Shown one piece after another: positions 25,248 through 33,945 of a stretch of 64,000 nt of DNA. A program made the translations under genes and the position numbers. Origin of the DNA: an uncultured Duncaniella sp. (GTDB lineage Bacteria; Bacteroidota; Bacteroidia; Bacteroidales; Muribaculaceae); the NCBI GenBank assembly GCA_958352885.1, contig CATWQI010000007.1, positions 1 to 64,000 of the forward strand. Direction: 5' to 3'. Positions within the stretch are counted from its first letter, which is position 1. The number at the start of each line of letters is the position of its first letter. The notes beneath the pieces were generated by a model, which was given only the letters and a program-made list of their open reading frames with translations, did no database searches and was not told where the DNA came from.

Positions 25248-26012
25248 TTAATGCGGTATTACTTTCTGCCCCAACAGCACTCCGTTGTCTTGGAAAATAT
25301 TGTGCTTTACAGCTTCGTAAGAGGGGTTATTCCTTTCCGGATGGAGCAGATGTATAGTAACGGGATATGCTATCAGGTCAGCTATCTGCAATCCTATGAT
25401 GTTGTCCTTCTTATTCTTAAAACCGAAGTCTCTGACTCTTGACCGCAGTCGGTCTGCTTCAACCCATTTTGTTCCACGATTGCGTAAGCCATTGTAATAG
25501 TCAAGTAGTTTATTGTCCTCTTTCTTGCCTCGGCGTTCAACAACAACAGAAATTTCAGGCTGGCCTTCATTATCGTTATTGTCAACACAGAATATGCTTC
25601 TTTCGATGAGATAGGATAATGACAGACCATAAACATCATCTTCCTCACCACGCACGCAGAACTTATTGAGTTGCTCTTTCAGAATAGTACAACTTACAAT
25701 TACATATGCCTCATGCTGACTGAGTATGCTTTCAATGCCTTCAAAAAATCGCACCCTTACACTCTCATCGGCAAGAATTGAAAATGAACCACGCCATTTA
25801 CGGATGTCAACAGAATGGATAACTACATCTTTTGTGCTGAATATATCTTCTTTCAAATTCTCAAAAGTCTTATTCAGTGCATTAAGATTCTGTCGGGATA
25901 CAAGTATACCGCACAAAGTAAATACCGGAAATCCGGGGTCGTACTTTGCGAGGTTGTGGTCTCCGCACTCATCAATAAAGAGGTAATATTTTGACTTTGT
26001 TGTCTTTCCCAT
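25248..26012 (-). CDS. DUF3800 protein
   Basis: The family signature is clear in these 254 residues. YYLFIDECGDHN near the N-terminus and LQIADLIAYPVTIHLLHPE near the C-terminus carry the acids of the predicted RNase H-like fold. DUF3800 proteins are frequent passengers of mobile elements and defence regions; their biochemistry is not established. I start at the ATG at 26012. The longer frame to 26024 uses TTG and lies against the -7 box at 26027-26034. It is convergent with the small-RNA terminator. Confidence 0.85.
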   Translation of the reverse strand: MGKTTKSKYYLFIDECGDHNLAKYDPGFPVFTLCGILVSRQNLNALNKTFENLKEDIFSTKDVVIHSVDIRKWRGSFSILADESVRVRFFEGIESILSQHEAYVIVSCTILKEQLNKFCVRGEEDDVYGLSLSYLIERSIFCVDNNDNEGQPEISVVVERRGKKEDNKLLDYYNGLRNRGTKWVEADRLRSRVRDFGFKNKKDNIIGLQIADLIAYPVTIHLLHPERNNPSYEAVKHNIFQDNGVLLGQKVIPH

Positions 26013-26026
26013 TGCGATTTTCAACG

Positions 26027-26034
26027 CAAAGTTA
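26027..26034 (-). promoter_or_regulatory. -7 box of the DUF3800 gene
   Basis: TAACTTTG on the minus strand lies 14 bases before the preferred ATG. No -33 TTTG is visible at the standard distance. Confidence 0.5.
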
Positions 26035-26149
26035 CTAAAAATCCGCGATGTAAGCTTCCCATATCAGATATTTTCGCTAACTTTGTCATCGGATACTCTT
26101 CGGACTGTCCGCGGCATTTTGGAAAAAAAGAAGCGTTATGCTCATCTTG

Positions 26150-26269
26150 TTTGTTGAAAACGTAGGAAATTTTCAAAACGATGCAAGAGATAGCATAGTG
26201 GTTCTCACGCATATGCGTGGGTCACTATTGTTACATCTGCATCAAAGGTTTCCTACGACCATCAACAAA
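26150..26269. repeat. ~120-nt nested imperfect hairpin
   Basis: Nested complementary blocks lie in order: TTTGTTGA/TCAACAAA, CGTAGGAAA/TTTCCTACG, GATGCA/TGCATC, ATAGTG/CACTAT and the apical palindrome CACGCATATGCGTG (26206-26219). All share one centre near 26210. It lies in the 350-bp gap upstream of the S41 peptidase. It could be a structured RNA, a cruciform or a miniature element. Confidence 0.6.
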
Positions 26270-26371
26270 GACGTGGCATAGTTGGCTCACGTTTTATATT
26301 AATATCTTTTGCTAAAGAGTCAATAGCAATTTGAATTCAATAAGAATTTCGTAATAATCAAGCATAATGAT

Positions 26372-27622
26372 ATGATGAAAAAGATTTTAAAGGTCCTACT
26401 TGCGCTGGTGGGACTGGTTCTGCTCTCATTTGCCGGTTTAATAATCTATTTCAAATTTTTCTATTCATCAGAACCGTCGGCAGAAAGTTATTATGTCGAA
26501 AATTTACCATTGAATAATGACAAATTTTCAGACGATTTTCATGAAATAACGGAGATTGTAAGGGACAATTACTCCCTTTACGAAGCCAAGCATCTAAACA
26601 TTGATTCTTTGTGCGATTCGTTTTCTACACGCGTAGGGCATATTTCCACATCTAAGGAATATGGCGAACTTCTTCAAGAATTCTTCGCATCTTTGAAAGT
26701 TGGTCATTCGTTTGTATATCTCAAAGAGTATAGCGCAGGCACTTTCCCTGTATATATCAATGATTCCGTTTTCATCAATAGCCCAAACGAGATTATGACT
26801 GAGGCAGGATTGAAGGACAAGGACAGAGTTATAGCCGTAAATGGAGAACCTATTGCTCGGTGGATGGATCGGAATGAAAAGTATGTATCTGCGTCCACTC
26901 CACTGAATCGCCGACTGTACACGGCTGCAAATATATTCCGAAGCCTATCTGACACTGTGCGCGACTATACTGTATGTCGTGGCAATGACACCATTTTGGT
27001 AAAACTGCCATTGCTGACTAAGGACAAGTTGCCATCAGCTGAAATAGTAAAAACAAGCTGTAAAGTACTGAATGACAGTATCGGCTATATTGTAATCAAT
27101 ACAATGATGGATGGTGTTCTTGAAAGTTTCTCGGCTGATTTCAACAAAGTGCGCAATCTTCCATATCTTATAGTCGACATAAGAAATAATGAAGGTGGCA
27201 ATAGCGGTAACGGGCGAGAGTTATGTAAATATTTCATACATAGCGAACAACCTCATTGTATTGATAACAATGTGATGACCCCGTCGGACAATGCTTATCA
27301 TGGTAAAGTTCTGTTGCTCATAAGCCCTATTACTTTTTCAGCCGCTGAAAGTTTTGCTATCGACATGAAGGAGAGCGGCAATGTCATATTGATAGGAGAG
27401 CCAACGGCCGGAGATACCGGCAACCATCCAAAGACATTCAAAACTTCAAACGGCATATGTTTCCGTATTCCTACAGCCAGTCCATCAGCATCCCCTAATG
27501 GGTTCCCATTGGAAGGAGTTGGAGTTACTCCAGATTACTATGTATCCCAGACGGTTTATGATTACTTTAACGATAAAGATACCCAACTTGATTTCGCAAT
27601 AGATTTTTTAAAGAACAAATAA
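26372..27622 (+). CDS. S41-family peptidase, membrane-anchored
   Basis: This 416-residue protein starts with a single N-terminal hydrophobic helix (~5-29), so it is probably anchored or lipid-free exported. A PDZ-like segment (~125-165, AGLKDKDRVIAVNGEP) is followed by a tail-specific protease fold. The nucleophile region TFSAAES (311-317, Ser313) and the conserved GEPTAGDTG and VGVTPD motifs are present. S41 enzymes cut unstructured C-termini in the periplasm. As the only metabolic-looking cargo of element 2, its benefit is unclear. It ends at a bidirectional terminator shared with the relaxase gene. Confidence 0.88.
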   Translation: MMKKILKVLLALVGLVLLSFAGLIIYFKFFYSSEPSAESYYVENLPLNNDKFSDDFHEITEIVRDNYSLYEAKHLNIDSLCDSFSTRVGHISTSKEYGELLQEFFASLKVGHSFVYLKEYSAGTFPVYINDSVFINSPNEIMTEAGLKDKDRVIAVNGEPIARWMDRNEKYVSASTPLNRRLYTAANIFRSLSDTVRDYTVCRGNDTILVKLPLLTKDKLPSAEIVKTSCKVLNDSIGYIVINTMMDGVLESFSADFNKVRNLPYLIVDIRNNEGGNSGNGRELCKYFIHSEQPHCIDNNVMTPSDNAYHGKVLLLISPITFSAAESFAIDMKESGNVILIGEPTAGDTGNHPKTFKTSNGICFRIPTASPSASPNGFPLEGVGVTPDYYVSQTVYDYFNDKDTQLDFAIDFLKNK

Positions 27623-27637
27623 GCCAATATATCAAAG

Positions 27638-27668
27638 CGCCACCAAGAGTGATTTTCTCTCGGTGGCG
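27638..27668. terminator. Bidirectional terminator between peptidase and relaxase genes
   Basis: CGCCACCaAGAG pairs with CTCTcGGTGGCG between two convergent stops, with T-rich sequence on the plus side. Confidence 0.75.
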
Positions 27669-27674
27669 GTTCTT

Positions 27675-29024
27675 TTAGCGACCTAACGATGGTCCTCGTT
27701 TCGGCTCTTTGGGTTTGATGCCAAGTTTGGCGAGTAGTTCTTGCGCCTTGTTGCGGAACCATTGAAACACGCTCACGCCGTCTATCGTCAAAATAAAGCG
27801 ATGTTTCTCTTTTGGGTCTCTTTCAAGTTTTGCATCGGAATGTTCGGTGGAGAACGACTGTTCATGTTCTGGCGAATAGAGCTTCCCGGAAAATCCTACG
27901 GACTGCTGAGCAAGTATCCGCTGGGTCATCTGGTCGGGAAAGCCTATATGTGTGCAGTACCTTCCCCATACAATCAAATCCGGCACATCGGGACAATACC
28001 GTTCGATTTCAGCCTTGTATTGGGCTAAGTCGGTATCCAAGGCACTACGCATCTTCCGCAATTCAAGGCTTTCGACTTCTTCCGACAGTTTTGTCTTAGC
28101 AGACACAAGGCGGTCGTGTGTCTCTACCAACTGCGTTACTTCCGGCACGAGGGTATTGTTCGTTGCAATAAGCTCTCTTTTGGTGCGTGTCAAAGTCTCG
28201 CAATCCGTCTTAAGCCTTTCATTGGTCTCCTTGTACAGTTCGTGCTTTCCTTCGAGATAACGGTTATCAACCTCAAGTTTCCTGTTATCTGATTCAAGTG
28301 CGGTTTTCTCCCGACTTAGTTTTTTCTTCTGGGTGGAGAGTTTCGCCACGTCCTGTTCAAGACTTTTCTTTTCAATCTGGCACTGGCGGTAGTATTCGTG
28401 CTGGTCAACATGGCGGGCTTCGGAACCCCGGATGCCACGTTCCAGACCGAAGCGTTCCATTGCCTCAGCATAGGTATCTTGAAAGTGCGTGAGGTTTTCA
28501 CGGGTCATAATGCTGTCGGCACTCAATCTGGGAGCGTTGCCCGACTTGGTGCGATAATGCTTCCGGGCTTTCGCTTCGCTCGCCTTCTTCTTTCTCTCGG
28601 TGGTGACTATCGGCACGACCGTGACATGAAGGTGCGGTGTCTGCTCGTCCATGTGTAGATGTGCGCCGACAACATTTTCTTCTCCGAATGTTTCCTTTGC
28701 CCAGCGGACACTTGACTCCGCCCAATCGTTGAGCCGCCCTTCTTCGGCTAAACGCCGCAGGGCATCGCCGTCGGACGATAACAAGACATTGAGGGCAAGC
28801 ACTTGGTTCTTGCCAATCTTCCGTGTCAGTCCGGCATGGTCAAGGCGGTGCTGGATTGCCTCGCCCAAACCGTCAACTCCATCGGGATATTTGATGAAAT
28901 CATCGCGGTTGAGATGGCGTAGTTCGGGGTGGGCGTTATCGGGCTGAGTGCTTCGCTCGATGTGGCGGGCGATGGCATTGCATGAACCGCTTGCCTTCAT
29001 GATGTGGAGTACTGCGTAACTCAT
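27675..29024 (-). CDS. mob: MobV/Mob_Pre-type relaxase of element 2
   Basis: This 449-residue plasmid-recombination-type relaxase has the N-terminus SYAVLHIMKASGSCNAIARHIERS, typical of MobV. The metal-binding motif HLHMDEQTPHLHVTVVP (HxDExTPHxH) near residue 128 is intact. A long coiled coil (~205-325) follows. ATG at 29024 is chosen over the TTG at 29030. It belongs to a different relaxase class from the one in element 1, so the two elements could use different helpers. A hairpin-rich region directly upstream is the likely oriT. Confidence 0.92.
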   Translation of the reverse strand: MSYAVLHIMKASGSCNAIARHIERSTQPDNAHPELRHLNRDDFIKYPDGVDGLGEAIQHRLDHAGLTRKIGKNQVLALNVLLSSDGDALRRLAEEGRLNDWAESSVRWAKETFGEENVVGAHLHMDEQTPHLHVTVVPIVTTERKKKASEAKARKHYRTKSGNAPRLSADSIMTRENLTHFQDTYAEAMERFGLERGIRGSEARHVDQHEYYRQCQIEKKSLEQDVAKLSTQKKKLSREKTALESDNRKLEVDNRYLEGKHELYKETNERLKTDCETLTRTKRELIATNNTLVPEVTQLVETHDRLVSAKTKLSEEVESLELRKMRSALDTDLAQYKAEIERYCPDVPDLIVWGRYCTHIGFPDQMTQRILAQQSVGFSGKLYSPEHEQSFSTEHSDAKLERDPKEKHRFILTIDGVSVFQWFRNKAQELLAKLGIKPKEPKRGPSLGR

Positions 29025-29060
29025 AGGCAAGCGTGTTTGTGTTGTGGAACAATCGGAGTG

Positions 29061-29280
29061 TACGGCTTCTCTTTAAGCCGTATCGGGGTTTTCAAAGGGG
29101 ATGTCCCCTTTGGCTCAGTAGGGACATTTTTAGCGTGGTCTTTGACCATGCGGCTCGAAAAATTCCCTAATGAGCTAAGGAATTTCCGGATGGCGTAATT
29201 TCCGTGCCACCACTGCACGGATGGTACTGCACTGCCACAGCAGTAGTACACTGGTATAACCATTGTAATGACTGCAATGG
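29061..29280. other. Hairpin cluster, presumptive oriT of element 2
   Basis: There are six perfect inverted repeats in 220 bases: TACGGCTT/AAGCCGTA, CAAAGGGG/CCCCTTTG, AAATTCC/GGAATTT, CCGTGC/GCACGG, TACTGC/GCAGTA and CCATTG/CAATGG. They lie immediately upstream of the MobV relaxase, where its oriT is expected. Confidence 0.65.
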
Positions 29281-29422
29281 ATTTTGCGACGAAAAAGAGA
29301 TGTTTCACGGGATTTCAGTTTTGGAATTTACCCTTGGCACAATTGACATTCTGGCACAGACGGGGCGCGTCGGCATCTCCGTCAGAAATGCCAAAGTGCC
29401 AAGAATGCCAAGGGGTGAATGT

Positions 29423-30958
29423 TTATAACTTGGTGTAGTTTCCGTAAGTGTTACGGGTGAAAAGCACGCCTTTCCGGTCCTTCAGGAACCGCTTGAAGCT
29501 ACGCTCCGGCATACCGCATTTTCCGGCTATCGCCACACCTTCGGCAGTGGTGAAACTGTCGGGCAGTTCCGAGAGAACGGCGAGCTGCAACTCGGTCAGA
29601 GCGTCCTCGCTGATGATGCCCTGCACCTTCGATGCGGTAGAGCGGAAATACTCGGCAAGTCGTATCGACCTCTCCACCGTGTCCACATCAATCAGTTTCT
29701 TCTCACCGCCACACGCCCAGTCGGCGAGAGCGAGCAAAAGAGAAAATCTGATAGCGTAGATTTCGAGTTTGCTTGCGATGGAGGTCAGGGTGTCGCTTCC
29801 GTCGGCGTTGCATCGGTCGGTCTGCTCGTTCTGCCACTGATAGAGGCGGTCGAGCGCATCCGGCGAGAAAGGAACGTCCTCCGGTATTATCTCACCGTTG
29901 CCGTCAACCGTCGGCACTATATCGATAAGCCTTGACAGGATTTCACGCCATGCGGCCGCGATGTCGAATGACGGCAGTCGGCGGGTGCGGTCCCATTTCG
30001 GTTTTGTCTGGTCGGCGGGGAACACATAGAGTATGCGCTCCATGAATCCGTTGGCGTTGCGGTTGTTCGCCGCGAGGTCGGTCAGTACCTTCGGCTGTAT
30101 CGTGCCGATGACGCATAGGAAAGGATTGCGGATAAACACACCGCTCTGACTGCTCTTGCGGTCGGACATGGCAACCTTGTGGTTGAACACCGACATCCAG
30201 AACTCCGATTCAGAGCCGCTGTTGTAGCGGTTGAAATTCTTGACCCAACCCGCAAGCTCGTCATACATCAGTATCAGTCCGCGGGGATTCTCCGAGAGAA
30301 TGCGGTGTACTGCCTCGTTGGTCACGTCCTGCATCATGAACCTGACACGCCGTGGCTCGGCAGGGTTGAGTTCGTAACCGTTGGCTATCCTTTCTTTCGG
30401 TGGCAGTTCCATCGCCGCGTTGTAGCGTTTCAACGCCTCGGCAAACTGAGCCGCTTTCTCGGCATCGTGGTCGATGAGGGGTTGCATAAGATAGCTGAGA
30501 GGGTGGCTTTTGCAGACACCGGGGCATCCGACAAGGGCAACGAAAAGAATGGCGTATTCCTTCCACCCCGCCATAGCCTCCGCTGAATGGGTATTGCCGA
30601 TTACAGCAGCCATCGCAGTCAGCATCGAACCTGCAATGTAGTCTTTCGGGAAACCGAGAGTGGCGTTTGCCTCATTGACAATCTCCTGCAACTTTGCAGG
30701 CAGGACGTCAACGGGGAAATCACTGAGACTCTGCGATGTCGGTTGTGTTGCAATCAGGCGGTCAGATGTCGCAGACTGATTGGTCAGTTGGTCAGGTATG
30801 TGATTTGTAACCTGTTCACTTGACTGACGAGTCACTTCCGTACATTTGATTGCAGATGTATCAGGATTGCTGCCGGCTTTCTTTTTGGCAAATGCCTTCA
30901 TCTCATTGCCCTTAGGCTTTGAGGTAGCCTTTGCTGATGATGAAGTTTCTTTTTTCAT
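29423..30958 (-). CDS. DUF3987 protein (primase/helicase-associated)
   Basis: This 511-residue protein has a low-complexity N-terminus (1-75). The DUF3987 domain follows (FPVDVLPAKLQEIVNEANATL, LVGCPGVCKSHPLSYLMQPL with a degenerate Walker A, LILMYDELAGWVKNF as Walker B). A winged-helix tail ends in GNYTKL. DUF3987 proteins are P-loop proteins of Bacteroidetes mobile elements and phages, often fused or adjacent to primases. The phosphate loop reads GCPGVCKS, with Cys where GK(S/T) loops have Gly. It is coupled to the upstream HTH gene by a 4-base overlap. Confidence 0.85.
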   Translation of the reverse strand: MKKETSSSAKATSKPKGNEMKAFAKKKAGSNPDTSAIKCTEVTRQSSEQVTNHIPDQLTNQSATSDRLIATQPTSQSLSDFPVDVLPAKLQEIVNEANATLGFPKDYIAGSMLTAMAAVIGNTHSAEAMAGWKEYAILFVALVGCPGVCKSHPLSYLMQPLIDHDAEKAAQFAEALKRYNAAMELPPKERIANGYELNPAEPRRVRFMMQDVTNEAVHRILSENPRGLILMYDELAGWVKNFNRYNSGSESEFWMSVFNHKVAMSDRKSSQSGVFIRNPFLCVIGTIQPKVLTDLAANNRNANGFMERILYVFPADQTKPKWDRTRRLPSFDIAAAWREILSRLIDIVPTVDGNGEIIPEDVPFSPDALDRLYQWQNEQTDRCNADGSDTLTSIASKLEIYAIRFSLLLALADWACGGEKKLIDVDTVERSIRLAEYFRSTASKVQGIISEDALTELQLAVLSELPDSFTTAEGVAIAGKCGMPERSFKRFLKDRKGVLFTRNTYGNYTKL

Positions 30959-31281
30959 CTGCGATTACATTTTGCGTTGAGAAGATCTGATACCTCGCTT
31001 TGGCGATAGCGAGTGGCACGGTTGACTTTTACGGCTGTGAGTTTTCCACTCTTGGTCAGATTATAGACTGATGTCAGCCCTATGCCGAGTTGCTGGGCGA
31101 CTTCCTCTTTAGTCAGTAGGCGATCTTCAGATGCCTTCATAAAAAGAGGGAGGATGCGCTCGCGTGTAGCGTCGATTGTGTCAACCACAAGCTGATGGAG
31201 GTCAGCGAGAGAGACAGTGAGAAGAATATTTGGAGAATTGGGGTCGGAGAGAGAAGCTTGGAGAAGATTATATAAATTCAT
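30955..31281 (-). CDS. Helix-turn-helix excisionase-like protein
   Basis: This protein has 108 residues from the ATG at 31281. The open frame extends to 31371 but begins with an implausible basic stretch. The C-terminal part (RLLTKEEVAQQLGIGLTSVYNLTKSGKLTAVKVNRATRYRQSEVSDLL) is a MerR/excisionase-type helix-turn-helix. It overlaps the DUF3987 gene start and likely controls replication or excision of element 2. Confidence 0.82.
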   Translation of the reverse strand: MNLYNLLQASLSDPNSPNILLTVSLADLHQLVVDTIDATRERILPLFMKASEDRLLTKEEVAQQLGIGLTSVYNLTKSGKLTAVKVNRATRYRQSEVSDLLNAKCNRR

Positions 31282-32149
31282 TGTGAGGTCTGAATTTAAG
31301 ATTTTACGCCGAAACAATACATTGCCACATCTCCGGCGCTTTCGAGCGGTGACAACGGTCTGTAATGACATAGAGGATGCTGTCAGCTTGTTTCATTAAA
31401 GCCAACAATTGTTGCTGCCAACCAATAGAGGTAAGCAAAAGGCGTAGTTCTCCCATGCCGCTTGTGTTCGCAAAAGCCAACAGCAGTAGCGGTCCACCTT
31501 TTTGAGGGCAGAATACGCTTTGTGTTCGGTTGCAAATCTTTGCAATCGGAACCTTTCTTCTAATGTTACATTGAGGTCACCTTACCCTGTGCTATCCTAT
31601 TATATAATTATGCGCCAGATGCTTGGAACCTACTACATATCTCCTCTACTTAACGCCGCCACTAAATCCAAAAAAAATCCGGCGTGTTTTGGCAATATAC
31701 AGTAATGTCCGTCAGTACATTATGACGCGCACAGAGCGTCAGTATTTTCAATTCTCAGTAGCCGCTGACTGAGGAATAAGCCCGTTAAGCATCGCTTCCT
31801 TACGGCGAGTTGTTTAGGGCTGGCGGTACAGGCCGCCACCTTACGGCTTCTCATAAGTTCATAGTACATCGGATGCCTTTTCACCCGACTAAGATAATTA
31901 CGTGTCGCAACGACAATTAGGCATAGCAACGTCAAAGAGCATCATTCCTAATCCGGGCAATATGGTTGAATGTGTCGGACGGATGCTTCTGCCTCGTAGC
32001 GTTACATAAAGATACGAAAAAAATCTCATATCTCCAAAAGAGCACAATCTATACAAGTGGTGATCCTGTATCTCAGCCATCGCTATAAATTGGAGTATAG
32101 CCATAGCTTCCATAAGTGCAACATCAAACAACAACAGCCGGCATCAGCG
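31282..32149. other. Gene-free region upstream of the HTH gene
   Basis: This is about 870 bases with only short unconvincing frames on either strand. Small inverted repeats (for example GGCGGTACAGGCCGCC near 31815) are scattered. I see no gene. It may contain regulatory sequence, an origin or decayed DNA. Confidence 0.4.
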
Positions 32150-32410
32150 TAAAGTCGGGTCTTTGCCCGCACGCCGATTATAATCGCGTTAGTAAAGTTT
32201 CCGGTTACGATGTCTGGCACACACTCTTAGGATTGTGCGTTGGTGTTCGACCCGTTTAGGTCGAATATGTTTGACGCCCACTCTTGGGTCTTGTCTTTTG
32301 GTGTGTCTTATACATGACGGTCACGGCAGGGTACAGTGTCAGCCCCGCTATTGTCGTGTGAAAACACACCGCAACTACTAAAACCATATAGTCGCCTGTA
32401 TGGTTCAGGC
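32150..32410. other. Dense hairpin region, candidate structured RNA
   Basis: Successive hairpins are CGGGT/CCCG, CGATTA/TAATCG (32175-32186), GCACA/TGTGC, TTCGACC/GGTCGAA (32246-32265), CCCA/TGGG, GTGTG-AAAA-CACAC (32356-32369) and CCATA/TATGG. The last overlaps the alternative GCCTG/CAGGC (32394-32410), so these two cannot form together. No frame is present. It could be an RNA, part of a degraded intron or a replication origin. Confidence 0.45.
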
Positions 32411-32491
32411 GTGAGGGAATGAAGTCGTGTTAAAAAATGCAAAATCAACTATTGCGCTTGAATGATGATGAATGACGATGAATTTTGAAAG

Positions 32492-32499
32492 AGATTTTC
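32492..32499. repeat. Target-site duplication, left copy
   Basis: AGATTTTC is present in exact copy on both sides of the insertion sequence (here and 33931-33938). Confidence 0.85.
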
Positions 32500-32539
32500 G
32501 GCGCATAGTAAAAAACCTGTGTAAATCGGATAAAAATAT

Positions 32540-32547
32540 TACCTTTG
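32540..32547 (+). promoter_or_regulatory. -7 box of the insertion-sequence promoter
   Basis: TACCTTTG lies just inside the left end and overlaps the first possible start (TTG at 32545). Translation must therefore begin further on, at TTG 32566 or ATG 32617. Confidence 0.55.
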
Positions 32548-32565
32548 CGAGAAATAAAAAGCGCA

Positions 32566-32949
32566 TTGGAAAAGAATCCGTACATAGAATTGGCTGAATG
32601 CCTTCTGCCCGAAGAAATGGTGGAATATTTTGAGGTTGTCAAGGTCGAAAAGACCAAAGAGACGCTTGACGTCACGTTGGAAGAACGTGACAACGGAGTG
32701 GACGGCTACAAGCCGGGACAGCTGCGTTCTAACGGATTCTATGAGGAAAGCATAGTGCGCGATTATCCCGTCAGAGGGCGGAAGATGTCGTTTCATATCA
32801 AGCGGCGTCGCTGGGTCGATACAGAGACCGACAAGAGCGTCAGCCGACGCTGGGATTTAGTAGCCGAAGGCACCCGCTTCTCGAAAGAGTTTGCGGCTTT
32901 TTTAAAAGATATGCTTGGACAGATACCCGATTACGGGCCGCTCTCTTGA
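32566..32949 (+). CDS. Transposase, N-terminal reading frame
   Basis: This is the first part of an ISL3-type transposase of the kind often annotated as an ISAon1-family N-terminal region, about 127 residues from the TTG at 32566. It contains the DNA-binding region, including YPVRGRKMSFHIKRRRWVD. The frame ends in PLS at a TGA. The rest of the protein continues in the +1 frame, starting within the 35-base overlap. A +1 slip at TCT-TGA-A, or reinitiation, would join them. Confidence 0.8.
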   Translation: MEKNPYIELAECLLPEEMVEYFEVVKVEKTKETLDVTLEERDNGVDGYKPGQLRSNGFYEESIVRDYPVRGRKMSFHIKRRRWVDTETDKSVSRRWDLVAEGTRFSKEFAAFLKDMLGQIPDYGPLS

Positions 32950-33907
32950 ATGGTTCTTCGACATAGACGGCGACTTGTTCGAGCGTCAGTATAAGCGACA
33001 CCTGAGCGGATACTGGGATTGGAAAGACAGCGCCGAGGGTCTGCATGCGGATCAATGGCGCGTGTTTCCTCAGAACATAGGCCCGCGACTGAGCATAGAC
33101 GAGACGTCGCTCAGTCGCGGCGAACTATATACTATCGTCACAAACAAGGATGCTCACGGCAGAGAGGGATCCATCGTGGCCATTGTGCTCGGCACGGATT
33201 CTGATGTGGTCTTAAACGCTTTACGTCAGATAACCAGTGAACTACGTCGCAAGGTCACAGAAATAACGCTTGACTTGTCTGAGAGTATGCACAGAATCTG
33301 CCGGATGGCCTTTCCGAGAGCATCACGTGTGATAGACCGTTTCCATGTGCAGCGACTTGCTCTCGATGCTGTGCAGGAGATACGCATCGCACACCGTTGG
33401 AACGCCATCAATGCCGATACCAATGCCAGAGAACAGGCAAAGCTTGAAGGGCGCAGATATGAACCCGAACGTCTTGAGAACGGCGACACGCTGAAAGAAC
33501 TGTTGGCCCGTGGTCGCTACGCCCTGTTCAAGTCGCCTGACAGATGGACAGAATCGCAGCATCAGAGAGCCGAAATATTATTCAGACTCTATCCCGACCT
33601 CAAGGAAGCATACACACTGTCGCACAATCTCAGGACCGTATTCAACAGCCGTTCGACCAAAGGGAGTGCACGGCTTAATCTGGCCCGCTGGTACAACCGG
33701 GTCGCCGACTCAGGCTTCAAGTCATTCAACACCATAGCAGCCACGTTCCACGAGCACTCCGAGGAAATCCTCAACTTTTTTGACAACCGCTCCACAAACG
33801 CATCGGCCGAATCGATAAACTCCAAAATCAAAGCTTTCAGGGCAAAACTTCACGGTGTCAACGACACGAAATTCTTCATCTTCCGCCTCTGCAAAATCTA
33901 CGCCTAA
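32915..33907 (+). CDS. Transposase, catalytic DDE reading frame
   Basis: This is the catalytic part of the ISL3-type transposase, about 330 residues. The DDE acids are likely in LSIDETSLSRG, DLSESMHRICRMAFPRASRVIDRFHV and NASAESINSKIKAFRAKLHG. The frame is closed upstream by TAA at 32903, so it is open only from 32906. There is no ATG near its beginning (TTG 32915), which supports frameshifted expression from the first frame rather than independent translation. Confidence 0.85.
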   Translation: MDRYPITGRSLEWFFDIDGDLFERQYKRHLSGYWDWKDSAEGLHADQWRVFPQNIGPRLSIDETSLSRGELYTIVTNKDAHGREGSIVAIVLGTDSDVVLNALRQITSELRRKVTEITLDLSESMHRICRMAFPRASRVIDRFHVQRLALDAVQEIRIAHRWNAINADTNAREQAKLEGRRYEPERLENGDTLKELLARGRYALFKSPDRWTESQHQRAEILFRLYPDLKEAYTLSHNLRTVFNSRSTKGSARLNLARWYNRVADSGFKSFNTIAATFHEHSEEILNFFDNRSTNASAESINSKIKAFRAKLHGVNDTKFFIFRLCKIYA

Positions 33908-33930
33908 ACACAGGTTTATTACCATGCGCC

Positions 33931-33938
33931 AGATTTTC
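33931..33938. repeat. Target-site duplication, right copy
   Basis: AGATTTTC is the exact partner of 32492-32499. Confidence 0.85.
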
Positions 33939-33945
33939 AGTTTCT

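Larger units (their letters stand above)
32500..33930 (+). mobile_element. ISL3-type insertion sequence, intact ends
   Basis: The left end GGCGCATAGTAAAAAACCTG matches the complement of the right end, GGCGCATGGTAATAAACCTG, continuing TGT in both. The total is 1431 bp. An 8-bp direct duplication AGATTTTC flanks it, which is the target size of the ISL3 family. It encodes a two-frame transposase. It is inserted between the body of element 2 and its right arm sites, less than 100 bp from the att site. The perfect duplication suggests recent arrival. Confidence 0.92.

Noticed and set aside
31898..32134. 78-residue minus-strand frame
   Set aside because: A repeated MLFDVA arises from short similar DNA; no protein-like composition or start signals.
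32236..32420. Group II intron
   Set aside because: A GTGCG and several hairpins are present, but there is no reverse transcriptase gene and no domain V-like GAGC...GTTC hairpin.
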